A DNA stretch of 64,000 bases from CAMLOF01 sp041913045 (GCA_041913045.1 JAYSGB010000006.1:62001-126000); one strand, 5' to 3'; positions 35,155 to 44,440 are shown, numbered from the stretch's first letter. The notes: generated from the letters alone by a model not told the origin. Program-made: numbers and translations.

Positions 35155-36234
35155 ATGATTGGACGCCGCAAGACGCCTACTCCCGAGCAGCGCTTTCACG
35201 CGCTGGACATGCTGGCGACCTTGACCGCCGTGGTCGACGGACGAGGGGCGATTCTTTTCGCCAATTCGGCGCTGGAAGATGCCGTGGGTCTGTCGCGCCG
35301 CAGCATTGCTGGCGTGCCCATGACCGACTGGTTCACCGAGCCGGAACTGTTGCAGAACGCATTGGCAGGCGCCGGAGGCAATGAATACGCGGTGATCCGC
35401 TACGACACGCGGCTCAAGCGCCTGAACCACGACCCCTTGCCCGTGCACCTGGTGCTTGCGCAGACCGACGTGCCCGGCGAGCTGGTGGTGGAGTTGCTGC
35501 CGCTGGAGCAGCAGGCCCGCCAGGAGCGCGAGGAGCGCCTGATCGACCAGGCCCAGGCCAACAAGGAATTGATCCGCAACCTGGCACACGAGATCAAGAA
35601 CCCGCTGGGGGGTATCCGTGGGGCAGCGCAACTGTTGCAGATGGAACTGGATTCGCGTGAGCTCATTGAGTACACGCAGGTGATCATCCACGAGGCGGAC
35701 CGCCTGCAGTCGCTAGTGGACCGGCTGCTGGCGCCGCACCGGCGCGCGCAGGTGGTGGGCGATGTGAACATCCACGAGGTATGCGAGCGCGTGCGCGCGC
35801 TCATCGTGGCGGAGTTCCCCAAGGGGTTGAGGGTGGTGCGTGACTACGACACGTCGATCCCCGAGTTCCGTGGCGACCGCGAGCAGCTCATTCAGGCGGT
35901 GCTGAACATTGCGCACAACGCGGCGCACGCCTTGCGCGAACGCATTGAACAGGGTGATGCGCAGATCGTCTTTCGCACGCGCGTGGCCCGGCAGGTGACT
36001 TTCGGCAAACAACGCTACCGGTTGGCATTGGAATTGCATGTCATCGACAACGGGCCCGGCGTGCCCGAAGAAATCAAGGACCGCATCTTCTACCCACTGG
36101 TGTCGGGCAGGGACGGCGGCTCCGGTCTGGGGCTGACGTTGGCTCAAACCTTCGTGCAACAGCACCATGGCCTGATTGAATGCGACAGCGAGCCGGGCCG
36201 CACAGACTTCAAGATACTGATCCCTCTGCCTTGA
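35155..36234 (+). CDS. ntrB: Nitrogen regulation sensor histidine kinase NtrB
   Basis: A 359-residue soluble kinase/phosphatase controlling NtrC in response to PII. A PAS domain (residues about 10-110, FANSALEDAVGLSRRSI) precedes the phosphoacceptor His in NLAHEIKNPLGGIRGAAQLL (shown across two overlapping motifs) and the ATP-binding N-box NIAHNAAHAL, G1 IDNGPGVPEEI and G2 GGSGLGLTLAQ. No membrane helices. The start could also be the TTG at 35140 that overlaps the preceding stop; neither has a strong ribosome-binding site. Confidence 0.94.
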   Translation: MIGRRKTPTPEQRFHALDMLATLTAVVDGRGAILFANSALEDAVGLSRRSIAGVPMTDWFTEPELLQNALAGAGGNEYAVIRYDTRLKRLNHDPLPVHLVLAQTDVPGELVVELLPLEQQARQEREERLIDQAQANKELIRNLAHEIKNPLGGIRGAAQLLQMELDSRELIEYTQVIIHEADRLQSLVDRLLAPHRRAQVVGDVNIHEVCERVRALIVAEFPKGLRVVRDYDTSIPEFRGDREQLIQAVLNIAHNAAHALRERIEQGDAQIVFRTRVARQVTFGKQRYRLALELHVIDNGPGVPEEIKDRIFYPLVSGRDGGSGLGLTLAQTFVQQHHGLIECDSEPGRTDFKILIPLP

Positions 36235-36295
36235 AGCCGGTGCAGCCGAAAGTGCCCGGGGTGACGTGACAGACAAAACAAGTGCAGGGGGGTCG

Positions 36296-37807
36296 ATGAC
36301 AGACACAGGAAGCGCGCGCATGAAACCCATCTGGATCGTGGACGATGACCAATCCATCCGGTTCGTTCTCGAAAAGGCCTTGCTGAGGGAGAACTTGCCG
36401 ACGCGCAGCTTCACCAACCCGCGCGAGGTGATTGACGCGCTGGATGACGCGGACGACGAGGGCCCGCAGGTGCTGGTGAGCGACATCCGCATGCCGGGTG
36501 GCTCCGGCCTGGAGTTGCTGGAGAAGGTGAAGAAGCGCCTGCCCGGCCTGCCCGTCATCATCATGACGGCGTTTTCCGATCTGGACAGCGCGGTGTCGGC
36601 CTTCCAGGGGGGGGCTTTTGAATACCTGCCGAAGCCGTTTGACCTGCCCAAGGCGGTGGAGCTGATACGCCGCGCGGTAGAGGAAAGCCAGCGCGAAGAG
36701 GTGCTGGAAGAGCGTTTGACGGTGACGCCCGAGATGCTCGGACAGGCCCCGGCCATGCAGGACGTGTTCCGTGCCATTGGTCGCTTGAGCCAGAGCAACG
36801 TGACGGTGTTGATCACGGGCGAATCGGGGTCCGGCAAGGAGTTGGTGGCGCGTGCGCTGCACAAGCATTCGCCGCGAGCCAATGGGCCGTTCGTTGCCAT
36901 CAACACGGCAGCCATTCCCAAAGACTTGCTGGAGAGTGAGCTGTTCGGGCACGAGCGCGGCGCCTTCACCGGTGCACAGACGATGCGGCGCGGCCGCTTT
37001 GAGCAGGCCGAGGGCGGTACGCTGTTTCTGGATGAGATTGGCGACATGCCCTTCGACCTGCAGACGCGCCTGCTGCGCGTGTTGAGCGATGGGCATTTTT
37101 ACCGCGTGGGTGGGCACAGTGCTGTGAAGGCAAACGTGCGGGTGATTGCGGCCACGCACCAGAACCTGGAGCAGCGCGTGAAGGAAGGTGGGTTCCGCGA
37201 GGACTTGTTCCACCGCCTGAACGTGATCCGCCTGCGTTTGCCTGCACTGCGCGAACGCAAGGAGGACGTGCCCATGCTGACGCGGCATTTCCTGCAGCAA
37301 AGCGCCAAGCAGCTGGATGTGGAGCCGAAGCGGATTTCTGACGCGGCGGTGCAGGTGCTTTGCGCCTTTGAATTTCCCGGCAACGTGCGGCAGTTGGAGA
37401 ACATCTGCCATTGGCTGACGGTGATGGCGCCTGCACAGTTGATTGATGTGAAGGACTTGCCGCCGGAGGTGCTGGGCCCGTCGCAGGTTGCGGCTGGGGC
37501 TGCACCTCAGTCATTGCCGTCGCCGGCCGCGCCCGCTGTTCAGGCTGCACCCGTTGCATTCGCGGCGGCACAGCCCCCGGCACAGGGCACGGTGAGCGAC
37601 TGGGAGCAGGGCCTTCAGGCCGAGGCGCTGGCCTTGTTGTCCGATGGCCGCCAGGACGTATGGGACGTGCTGACCCGCCGTTTCGAGACGCGCCTGATCC
37701 AGACGGCGCTGGCGTGCACGCGCGGGCGGCGCATCGAGGCGGCGCAGAAGCTGGGGATCGGCCGCAACACGATCACGCGCAAGATCCAGGAACTGCATCT
37801 GGAGTGA
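36296..37807 (+). CDS. ntrC: Nitrogen regulation response regulator NtrC
   Basis: A 503-residue sigma-54 activator. The receiver domain begins IWIVDDDQSIRFVLEKAL with the phosphoacceptor Asp in VLVSDIRMPGGSG; the AAA+ domain has GESGSGKE, the sigma-54-contact loop GAFTGA and GTLFLDEIGDM; a Pro/Ala linker leads to the Fis-type HTH RIEAAQKLGIGRNTITRKIQ. The ATG at 36296 follows a strong AGGGGGG; ATG at 36320 (MKPIWIVDD) is the alternative. It should activate the glnA promoter described above. Confidence 0.95.
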   Translation: MTDTGSARMKPIWIVDDDQSIRFVLEKALLRENLPTRSFTNPREVIDALDDADDEGPQVLVSDIRMPGGSGLELLEKVKKRLPGLPVIIMTAFSDLDSAVSAFQGGAFEYLPKPFDLPKAVELIRRAVEESQREEVLEERLTVTPEMLGQAPAMQDVFRAIGRLSQSNVTVLITGESGSGKELVARALHKHSPRANGPFVAINTAAIPKDLLESELFGHERGAFTGAQTMRRGRFEQAEGGTLFLDEIGDMPFDLQTRLLRVLSDGHFYRVGGHSAVKANVRVIAATHQNLEQRVKEGGFREDLFHRLNVIRLRLPALRERKEDVPMLTRHFLQQSAKQLDVEPKRISDAAVQVLCAFEFPGNVRQLENICHWLTVMAPAQLIDVKDLPPEVLGPSQVAAGAAPQSLPSPAAPAVQAAPVAFAAAQPPAQGTVSDWEQGLQAEALALLSDGRQDVWDVLTRRFETRLIQTALACTRGRRIEAAQKLGIGRNTITRKIQELHLE

Positions 37808-37813
37808 AGGCGC

Positions 37814-37833
37814 CGGGGGAGCATGAGCCCCCG
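37814..37833. terminator. Possible bidirectional hairpin between ntrC and xth
   Basis: CGGGGG (37814-37819) pairs with CCCCCG (37828-37833) with an eight-base loop, in the 46-base gap between convergent genes. No T-run follows on either strand, so termination is uncertain. Confidence 0.35.
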
Positions 37834-37853
37834 ACGCTTCGCAGCCCTGGGTT

Positions 37854-38630
37854 TCAGTCCAGCGTCAGGACCACGGGGGCGTGGTCGCTGGGCTGTTTGT
37901 TCTTGCGCGGGACGCGGTCGATGGTGCAAGCGGTGGCGCGGGCCTTGAGTGCGTTGCTGACAAGGATGTGGTCGATGCGCATGCCGCGGTTCTTCTGGAA
38001 GCCGAGCATGCGGTAGTCCCACCAGCTGTAGCTTTTGGGCGCTTGCTCGAACAGGCGGTGCGCGTCGTGCAGGCCCAGGGCGATGAGCGCCTGCAGGTGC
38101 GTGCGCTCTTCGGTGGTGCAGTGAATGGTTTCGCGCAGGCCGTCAGGGTCCCAGACGTCGGCATCGTCGAAAGTGATGTTGTAGTCGCCCATGAGCGCGA
38201 GGCTGGGGTGGCTCTGAAGCTCACCCTGAACCCACGCCCTGAGGGCATCCAGCCAGCGCATCTTGTACTCGAACTTGTTGGAGCCCGGCGCCTGGCCGTT
38301 GGGGAAGTAGGCGCCGATGACGCGGACCGCGCTACCGCCTTCGCCGTAGGTGGCGGCGATGACGCGGGACTGATCGTCCGGGAAGCCGGGAATGTTTTTC
38401 ACCACGTCCTGCGGTGGCTGGCGCGAGATCAGGGCGACGCCGTTGTAGGTCTTCTGGCCGAACCATGCGGCGTGGTAGCCCGCCAGTTCAAAGGCGTCGG
38501 CGGGGAATTTGTCGTCGGTGAGCTTGAGCTCCTGCAGGGCGAGCACGTCAACGGGGTTGGCGGCGAGCCAGTCGAGCACCTGGGGCAGGCGCACGCCCAG
38601 GGAGTTGACGTTCCAGGTGGCGAGTTTCAT
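37854..38630 (-). CDS. xth: Exodeoxyribonuclease III (AP endonuclease)
   Basis: A 258-residue metal-dependent DNA-repair nuclease of the EEP superfamily. KLATWNVNSLGVRLPQVLDWL, LQELKLTDDKFP with the metal-binding Glu, NGVALISRQPP, MGDYNITFDDADVWDP, and the C-terminal GMRIDHILVSNAL and PSDHAPVVLTL with the catalytic Asp-His are all present. It is convergent with ntrC and separated from the diguanylate cyclase gene by 116 bases. Confidence 0.96.
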   Translation of the reverse strand: MKLATWNVNSLGVRLPQVLDWLAANPVDVLALQELKLTDDKFPADAFELAGYHAAWFGQKTYNGVALISRQPPQDVVKNIPGFPDDQSRVIAATYGEGGSAVRVIGAYFPNGQAPGSNKFEYKMRWLDALRAWVQGELQSHPSLALMGDYNITFDDADVWDPDGLRETIHCTTEERTHLQALIALGLHDAHRLFEQAPKSYSWWDYRMLGFQKNRGMRIDHILVSNALKARATACTIDRVPRKNKQPSDHAPVVLTLD

Positions 38631-38746
38631 GAGGGCTGTTTTTCCGGTTCAATGGCTTGGAGGAAACAGCGTGGATTCTCCCACTCATCCCGGCGGAGGA
38701 TGGTGTGGGGCGTTCATGGACGCTTCAAGTTGGCTGGCCTTTCAGC

Positions 38747-39883
38747 TCAAGAACCATCCGACTGGCCACTGTTCGACGGCGCTTCGACCACGCGGTTGCG
38801 TCCGGTCTGCTTGGCCTGGTAGAGCGCAGCGTCGGCGACGTGGATCAGGTCTGGAACGGTGCGCCCGTGTTTTGGAAAGGACGCGACGCCAATGGACAGC
38901 GTGACGCGCAGTTCCTTGTCTTCGAACGCGATGGGCATGGTTTGCAGCAGGGACCGGTATTCCTCGGCGCGCACCAGGGCCGTGTGCGCAGTCATGTTGG
39001 GCAGCAGCGCAACATACTCTTCACCGCCGTAGCGGCAGACCACGTCTGAACTTCGGGCACGGCGGGCAAGCAGTTGGGCCACTTGGCGCAGCACTTCGTC
39101 GCCAGCGGGGTGGCCGTGCTCGTCGTTGATGCGTTTGAAGTGGTCGATGTCCATGACCAGCAGACTCAACGGCTGGCTTTCACGTTGGCAGCGTGTCAGC
39201 TCGCGCGCCATGGTGGCGTCGAGGTAGCGACGGTTGAAGAGACCTGTCAGAGGGTCGCGGTTGGCTTGCTCCTGCAGTTGCTGCTGGAGGATGTGGTTGT
39301 CGTCGAGCTGGCGCTGCAAGGCGCGTTCCTTTTGCCGCAGGGCCTCGCGCGCTGCACGCAGCTTAAGCCCGCGTTGGCGGGCACCATCAGCCACCATCAG
39401 CATATAAATGCCCAGAGAGACCATGCCCAGGGCTGTGGTGAGGGCACCGGTGTCGGGGTTGAAGCGCATGCCGCCTTGCATGGCGGCGACCGCCCCGGCG
39501 CCCAGCACCATGGACAGGAAGGTCAGCAGGGCACCGCGCGGGCCTCGGTACGCAGTGATGCTCACGAGTGCCCCGGTGGTCATGACAAAGCTGATCCACA
39601 ACGGAAAGCCGAGCCATGCGAGCCAGCCGCCCATGAAAACCGGGTCCCATTGCAGCGCGCGTATTTCGTTGCGCATGGGGTCCGTTGAGCGAAGTGAGAA
39701 GACATACAGGGCGTGCGGGTACAGCAGCAGGTGCGTGACCAGCAGCGCCCAGATCAGCCAGTGGTGCGTGTCCCCTTGCAGGTGCGAGGCGATCATCAGG
39801 AACGCTGCGGCGAAGCTGCCCGCGCGAACCCGCCGGTTCATGTGGACGATCCAGTGAGAGGGGCGCTTCTCCTGGGCGTCCAT
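38747..39883 (-). CDS. Membrane-bound diguanylate cyclase (GGDEF, MASE2-like sensor region)
   Basis: A 378-residue protein. About six N-terminal membrane segments (residues about 10-165, starting MNRRVRAGSFAAAFLMIASH within the protein) resemble a MASE2 sensor region; a coiled segment leads to the GGDEF domain with RDPLTGLFNRRYLDATM, and the active site CRYGGEEYVALL. An RSSD five residues before the GGEEY loop is an intact inhibitory site, so cyclic-di-GMP synthesis with product inhibition is expected. The start at 39883 avoids overlap with folA, which ends 8 bases upstream. Confidence 0.9.
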   Translation of the reverse strand: MDAQEKRPSHWIVHMNRRVRAGSFAAAFLMIASHLQGDTHHWLIWALLVTHLLLYPHALYVFSLRSTDPMRNEIRALQWDPVFMGGWLAWLGFPLWISFVMTTGALVSITAYRGPRGALLTFLSMVLGAGAVAAMQGGMRFNPDTGALTTALGMVSLGIYMLMVADGARQRGLKLRAAREALRQKERALQRQLDDNHILQQQLQEQANRDPLTGLFNRRYLDATMARELTRCQRESQPLSLLVMDIDHFKRINDEHGHPAGDEVLRQVAQLLARRARSSDVVCRYGGEEYVALLPNMTAHTALVRAEEYRSLLQTMPIAFEDKELRVTLSIGVASFPKHGRTVPDLIHVADAALYQAKQTGRNRVVEAPSNSGQSDGS

Positions 39884-39891
39884 GGTTCGGC

Positions 39892-40383
39892 TCAGCGTTC
39901 GTATATGACGAAGGCGAAGGGCAGGCCGCTGGCGGCAATGTGCTCTTCGCGCGAGGTTTCTCGCCAACCGGTGCCCAGTTCGGGGGCGTAGGCGTCGCCT
40001 TCAAAAGCCTGGGCGATTTCGGTGACGACCACCCGCCTGGCCAGCGGCAGGGCCTGGGCGTAGATTTGCGCACCACCGATCACCCATACCTCCTGCGGTG
40101 CTTGTCCAAGGGCACTGCAGTGCGACAGGGCGGCCTCCAGGCTGGGCAGCACGACTGCACCTTCGGCGGCGAAGCCTTGGCGCGACAACACGATGTTGAG
40201 CCGACCGGGCAGCGGCCGAAAGCGCGGGGGCAGGGATTCCCAGGTGCGCCTGCCCATGATGACCGGGCAGCCTTGGGTGTGGCGCTTGAAGTGGGCCAGG
40301 TCCTCTGGCAGATGCCAAGGCAGGGTGTTGTCGCGCCCGATCACGCCGTTGGCGGCGCGCGCGAATATCAGATTGAGACGCAT
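39892..40383 (-). CDS. folA: Dihydrofolate reductase
   Basis: A 163-residue NADPH-dependent enzyme regenerating tetrahydrofolate. LIFARAANGVIGRDNTLPWHLPEDLAHFK contains the Met20-type loop (here shown in part) with the catalytic acidic residue in WHLPEDL; VIMGRRTWESLP binds NADPH and VIGGAQIYAQALPLA contains the conserved GG. The long upstream in-frame extension overlaps the aldolase gene in another frame and is rejected. Confidence 0.96.
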   Translation of the reverse strand: MRLNLIFARAANGVIGRDNTLPWHLPEDLAHFKRHTQGCPVIMGRRTWESLPPRFRPLPGRLNIVLSRQGFAAEGAVVLPSLEAALSHCSALGQAPQEVWVIGGAQIYAQALPLARRVVVTEIAQAFEGDAYAPELGTGWRETSREEHIAASGLPFAFVIYER

Positions 40384-40423
40384 GGCCTGCGAGCATAGCA
40401 GGCCTGCTTTCGGGCAGGACGCG

Positions 40424-41266
40424 TCAGTACCCCTGGGCGCCGCTCGTTGACGATGTGGGAGCCGTGCGGTAGCGCCGCAGCAGTTCGGTGGCGCTGGACT
40501 TGAGCAGCATGGTGTCGATGCCCACCGCCACGAACAGCGCCCCGGCATCCAGCCATCTGCGGGCCTGCGCTTCATTGGTTGCCAGAATGCCCGGCGCCTT
40601 GCCCGCGCGCAGGATGCGGGCGATGCCGTCCTGGATGGCGGCTTGGACATCAGGGTGGCCGGGGTTGCCGGTGTGGCCCATGCTGGCGCTGAGGTCGGCC
40701 GGGCCGATGAACACGCCGTCCACACCGGGCGTGGCGGCGATGGCGTCAAGGTTGCGCATGGCTTGCGCTGTTTCGGCCTGCAACAGAACGCAGACCTGGG
40801 CGTTGGCTTCTTTCACGTAATTGGGGTAGGCCTGCCAGCGCGATGAGCGTGCCAAGGCGCTGCCCATGCCGCGCACGCCATCTGGCGGGTACTTGGCGGC
40901 GGCCACCACCTGGGCGGCCTGCTCGGGCGTGTCCACCATGGGCACGAGCAGCGTCTGCACGCCAATGTCCAGGTACTGTTTGATGAGCGTGGTGCCTACG
41001 TCACCCGTGCCGATGGGCACGCGCGCCACGGCGTGGGACGGGGCCTGGCCGGGCGGCAGCGCGGTGCTGGCGCTGGCCACGGCCTGCAACTGGCCCAGCG
41101 TGCTGCGCACATCGTTGGGAGCATGTTCACCGTCGATGAGCAGCCAGTCGTAGCCGACGCCTGCCAGGAGTTCGGCGCAGTAGCTGTCGGCCAGACCCAG
41201 CCACAGGCCGATCTGGGGTTGCTTGGCGCGTAGCGCGTCGCGGAAGGTATTGGTGGGGACTTGCAT
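40424..41266 (-). CDS. hpaI: 4-hydroxy-2-oxoheptanedioate aldolase
   Basis: A 280-residue class II, metal-dependent aldolase of the HpcH/HpaI family that splits 4-hydroxy-2-oxoheptanedioate into pyruvate and succinic semialdehyde, the last step of the homoprotocatechuate pathway. LLIDGEHAPNDVRS has the catalytic His, LLQAETAQAMRN and FIGPADLSASMGHTG hold the metal-binding Glu and Asp. It is the most distal gene of the operon, 14 bases after the ketopantoate-reductase-like gene. Confidence 0.94.
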   Translation of the reverse strand: MQVPTNTFRDALRAKQPQIGLWLGLADSYCAELLAGVGYDWLLIDGEHAPNDVRSTLGQLQAVASASTALPPGQAPSHAVARVPIGTGDVGTTLIKQYLDIGVQTLLVPMVDTPEQAAQVVAAAKYPPDGVRGMGSALARSSRWQAYPNYVKEANAQVCVLLQAETAQAMRNLDAIAATPGVDGVFIGPADLSASMGHTGNPGHPDVQAAIQDGIARILRAGKAPGILATNEAQARRWLDAGALFVAVGIDTMLLKSSATELLRRYRTAPTSSTSGAQGY

Positions 41267-41280
41267 GGTTGGTTGGAAGT

Positions 41281-42288
41281 TTATGCCGGGTAGAGGCCGC
41301 GCGTCTGCGCCATCAGCCGTGTGAGGCCGAGCAGCGCGTCAATGTTGGGCGTGGGCAGTTGCAGGTGCTGGCCGATGTCGCGTACTGCACCCACCAGGGC
41401 GTCGAGTTCGATGGCGCGACCGGCTTCCACGTCTTGCAGCATGGAGGTCTTGAACGCGCCGAGCTTGCGCGTGACGGCATGGCGGTCTTCGGGGCTTTGG
41501 TCGATGGCGCAACCGATGCGCGCGCCGATGGCTTGGGCTTCGCGCATGACGGCGCTAATATAGCCGCGCACCAGCGGGTCGTCGAGGATGCGATCGCAGG
41601 TGGCGCCAGTGAGCGCCGACACGGGGTTCATGGTCATGTTGCCCCAGAGCTTGAACCAGACGTCGCGCTGGATGCGATTTGACACTGTGACGGCAAAGCC
41701 CGCCTGTTCCAGCGTGGCTGCCAGTGCCTGTACGCCCGGACTGGCGCCGCCTGCCGGTTCACCAATGATGAGCCCGTTGCCATTGACGTGGCGCACGTGC
41801 CCGGGGCCCGGCGTGGTGCTGCTGAGGTGGACCACGCAGCCGATCACGCTGGTAGCGGGCAGTGCAGCGGCGAGTGCGCCACCTGGGTCCACGCTGGGCA
41901 GATTCAGGCCATCGCACGGGCCTCCCAGCCCGTGGAAGAACCACCACGGCACACCGTTCATGGCGACCAGCACCCGGCCTTCGGGGGCCAGCAGCGCACG
42001 CACGGCGGGCGCTACGTCCTTGACGGCTGGGCCTTTCACGGCCAACACCACCAGGTCTTGTGGACCCAGGCTGGCGGGGTCGTCGCTGGCGTGTACCTGC
42101 AGGGTGCGCGTGCCTTGTGCACTGGTGAGTTGCAGGCCCTGGCCGTGCAGCGCCTGCAGGGTGGCGCCGCGCGCCAGCACGCTCACGCGCACATGGGGCA
42201 ACTGGCTGAGCCAGGCGGCGAACAGGCCGCCAATGGCACCCGCGCCGACGATGGCCACGCGCAAGGGGTTGGAGGCAGTTGCGGTCAT
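41281..42288 (-). CDS. 2-dehydropantoate 2-reductase family protein
   Basis: A 335-residue NADP-binding oxidoreductase with the dinucleotide motif VAIVGAGAIGGLFAAWL and a typical VLAVKGPAVKDVAPAV, KLWGNMTMNPVSALTG with the catalytic Lys, and C-terminal helical domain. In most bacteria the family makes pantoate, but the position between hpaH/aldolase and hpaI suggests action on a catabolic keto acid. That is inference. It overlaps the class II aldolase gene by four bases. Confidence 0.87.
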   Translation of the reverse strand: MTATASNPLRVAIVGAGAIGGLFAAWLSQLPHVRVSVLARGATLQALHGQGLQLTSAQGTRTLQVHASDDPASLGPQDLVVLAVKGPAVKDVAPAVRALLAPEGRVLVAMNGVPWWFFHGLGGPCDGLNLPSVDPGGALAAALPATSVIGCVVHLSSTTPGPGHVRHVNGNGLIIGEPAGGASPGVQALAATLEQAGFAVTVSNRIQRDVWFKLWGNMTMNPVSALTGATCDRILDDPLVRGYISAVMREAQAIGARIGCAIDQSPEDRHAVTRKLGAFKTSMLQDVEAGRAIELDALVGAVRDIGQHLQLPTPNIDALLGLTRLMAQTRGLYPA

Positions 42289-43127
42289 ACGGCGTAGCCG
42301 GGGTTGACCCGGTCGATGAGTCTTTGCATGGCGGCGAAGGAGTCTTCACCGGCACCAACAGCCACGCCGGGCCGTTCCCAAGAGGCTGAGCGCCCCTCGG
42401 GGGCCGACGTGGCATTTGCCACGTCTGGGGGCCGTCCAGGCCTTGGGTTGAAGTTGAGGGAGTCGCGCACGCATTTTTCCAGCACCGGCACGGGAATGGG
42501 GCGCAGCGGCCCCAGCGCCTGAGATGCCACCTGCACTTCGCAAGCGCGCTGCACCAGCCACATCAGGTTGAAGGCTTGTGCCAGCGTACGGCCGATGACC
42601 ACAGGCCCATGGTTGCGCAGCAGCAGCACGGGCTTGCCGCCAGCGCTGTCCAGAATGCGCTGGCCTTCGTCCAGGTGCACGGTAATGCCCTCGAACTCGT
42701 GGTAGGCCACCTGGTCCCACAGTTGTGCAGCGTAGAAGTTGGTGTAGGACAGGCCTTCCTGCGTGCAGCACACGGCCAGCGTGGGGGTGGTGTGCACGTG
42801 CATCACGCAGTGGGCTTCAGGCATGGCTGCGTGTATGGCGCCGTGGAAGGTGAACCCCGCCGGGTTGATGGGCCAGTCGGAGTGGCCGACGATGTTGCCT
42901 TCGATGTCCACCTTCACGAGGTTGGAGGCGGTGACCTCGCTGTAGTGCAGGCCGAAGGGGTTGATGAGGAAGTGCGGCTCGGCGCCCGGCACGCGCAGCG
43001 AGATGTGGTTGTAGATCAGCTCCGCCCAGCCCAGGTGGGCAAAGATGCGGTAGGTGGCGGCGAGCTTGACGCGGGCGTCCCACTCCTCGGGGCTGAAGCG
43101 GGCAGGGCGGATGTAGGGGGATTCCAT
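42285..43127 (-). CDS. Class II aldolase/adducin family protein with a repeat-derived insertion
   Basis: A 280-residue protein. Zinc-binding histidines of the class II aldolase fold are visible in VMHVHTTPTLAV and MWLVQ-preceding LRNHGPVVIG; IYNHISLRVPG starts the conserved part. Residues about 227-256 (PGRPPDVANATSAPEGRSAS and flanks) are Pro/Gly/Ala-rich, unlike the rest, and their DNA holds two perfect hairpins; I take this as an intragenic repeat. The active-site fold is upstream of it. In this operon it may act on a hydroxy-acid intermediate; its substrate is unknown. Confidence 0.85.
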   Translation of the reverse strand: MESPYIRPARFSPEEWDARVKLAATYRIFAHLGWAELIYNHISLRVPGAEPHFLINPFGLHYSEVTASNLVKVDIEGNIVGHSDWPINPAGFTFHGAIHAAMPEAHCVMHVHTTPTLAVCCTQEGLSYTNFYAAQLWDQVAYHEFEGITVHLDEGQRILDSAGGKPVLLLRNHGPVVIGRTLAQAFNLMWLVQRACEVQVASQALGPLRPIPVPVLEKCVRDSLNFNPRPGRPPDVANATSAPEGRSASWERPGVAVGAGEDSFAAMQRLIDRVNPGYAV

Positions 43128-43157
43128 GGGGTTTGTCTCCGGCGCGTTTTGGGGTGG

Positions 43158-43973
43158 TCAGACGAAGCGGAACTGCAGGCGGCCGAGCGGGCCGTAGTCG
43201 GCGTCGAACAGGTCGCCCGCGCGCGCGGCAACGGGGCGCGTGAAGGAACCTGCCAGCACGGTTTGCCCGGCTTCCAGCCGCTCGCCCCAGGGTGCCAGTT
43301 TGTTGGCCAGCCAGGCAATGCCGATGGCCGGGTCGCCCTGGACGCCTGCGGCCAGTCCGGTTTCTTCCACCACGCCGTTCTGACGCAGGATGGCACCGCA
43401 CCAGGGCAGGTCCAGTTCGCGCGGTGCGGCGCGGCCTGCGCCCAACACAATGCCCGCGTTGGCCGCGTTGTCGCTGATGGTGTCGAACACCTTGCGCATG
43501 ACCTGGGTATGGCGGTCGAACTGCTCAATGCGCGCGTCGATGATCTCGATGGCGGGGGTGACGTATTCGGTGGCGTCCAGAACCTGTTCCACGGTCACGT
43601 TGGGGCCTTGCAGCGGCGCCTTGAGCACGAAGGCCAGTTCCACCTCCACGCGGGGCTTGAGGAAGCGGCTGGTGGGGATGTCGAGCACCTGGCCGGGTGT
43701 GCAGGTGTAGAGCATGTCGTCGAGCAGGGTGCCGTAGTCGGGCTCGTCGATCTGGCTGGCCTGCTGCATGGCCCGCGACGTCAGGCCGATCTTGTGGCCA
43801 ATGAGGCGCCTGCCTTCGGCCAGTTGCAGCGCCACCCAGGCGCGGCTGATGCGGTAGCCGTCTTCCAGCGTCATGTCGGGGAAGCGTTTGGAGAAGTGTT
43901 CGACCTGCACGCGGGTCTTCTGGCTCAGGTGCAGTTCGGCGGCGAGTTCCTGGATCTGTGCGTCGGACAGCAT
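43158..43973 (-). CDS. hpaH: 2-oxohepta-3-ene-1,7-dioate hydratase
   Basis: A 271-residue enzyme of the MhpD/HpaH hydratase family (fumarylacetoacetase-like fold). RAWVALQLAEGRRLIGHKIGLTS, IPTSRFLKPRVEVELAFVLKAP with the metal-binding Glu residues, and the C-terminal SFTRPVAARAGDLFDADYGPLG are typical. It adds water to the unsaturated seven-carbon keto diacid to give the HpaI substrate. It is four bases from hpaF upstream and 30 from the class II aldolase downstream. Confidence 0.93.
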   Translation of the reverse strand: MLSDAQIQELAAELHLSQKTRVQVEHFSKRFPDMTLEDGYRISRAWVALQLAEGRRLIGHKIGLTSRAMQQASQIDEPDYGTLLDDMLYTCTPGQVLDIPTSRFLKPRVEVELAFVLKAPLQGPNVTVEQVLDATEYVTPAIEIIDARIEQFDRHTQVMRKVFDTISDNAANAGIVLGAGRAAPRELDLPWCGAILRQNGVVEETGLAAGVQGDPAIGIAWLANKLAPWGERLEAGQTVLAGSFTRPVAARAGDLFDADYGPLGRLQFRFV

Positions 43974-43976
43974 GGG

Positions 43977-44426
43977 TCAGGCCTTGGGGGTGAAAAGGGG
44001 GTGGAGGTTGCTGTGCTTGGCGTCGAAGACTTCCTGGCCTTCGTCGATCTGCAGCGTGACGCCGATGTGGCGCCGCGAGAACAGCGGCTGGAAGTGCGAC
44101 TTCGTGGCCATGAGCAGCGCGTCGCCGACCTTGCGGTGCGCGGCGGCGCTGCGGCCCCGGCCCATGCGCAGGTTGAGGTAGACGAAGGCGTAGTCGCCGT
44201 CGCCCCCTGCAGCACGGCCCGCCGTGCCACCATCTGCGACGGCGCAGTGTGCAGCGGGGTAGGCGAGCACACGCGTGCCGCCAGTGGGGAAGACCTGGCG
44301 GTCGTCTTCGTCGCGCACGGAGAGCATGGTGTCGGCCAGGGCGCGGCACAGGGCCGACATGTCGCAGCCACCCTCATCGACAGGGCGGTCGAGGTTGGGT
44401 GTGTAGAGGATGACGAGGTGGGGCAT
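43977..44426 (-). CDS. hpaF: 5-carboxymethyl-2-hydroxymuconate delta-isomerase
   Basis: A 149-residue tautomerase-superfamily enzyme. The catalytic N-terminal proline is preserved only if translation starts at 44426 (MPHLVILYTPNLD), which fixes the start over an ATG six codons earlier. LNLRMGRGRSAAAHRKVGDA and VTLQIDEGQEVFDAKHSNLH are family blocks. It is somewhat longer than enterobacterial HpaF because of a Gly/Ala-rich loop in the middle. It lies 14 bases after hpaD. Confidence 0.92.
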   Translation of the reverse strand: MPHLVILYTPNLDRPVDEGGCDMSALCRALADTMLSVRDEDDRQVFPTGGTRVLAYPAAHCAVADGGTAGRAAGGDGDYAFVYLNLRMGRGRSAAAHRKVGDALLMATKSHFQPLFSRRHIGVTLQIDEGQEVFDAKHSNLHPLFTPKA

Positions 44427-44440
44427 GGCGACTTGTGCCT

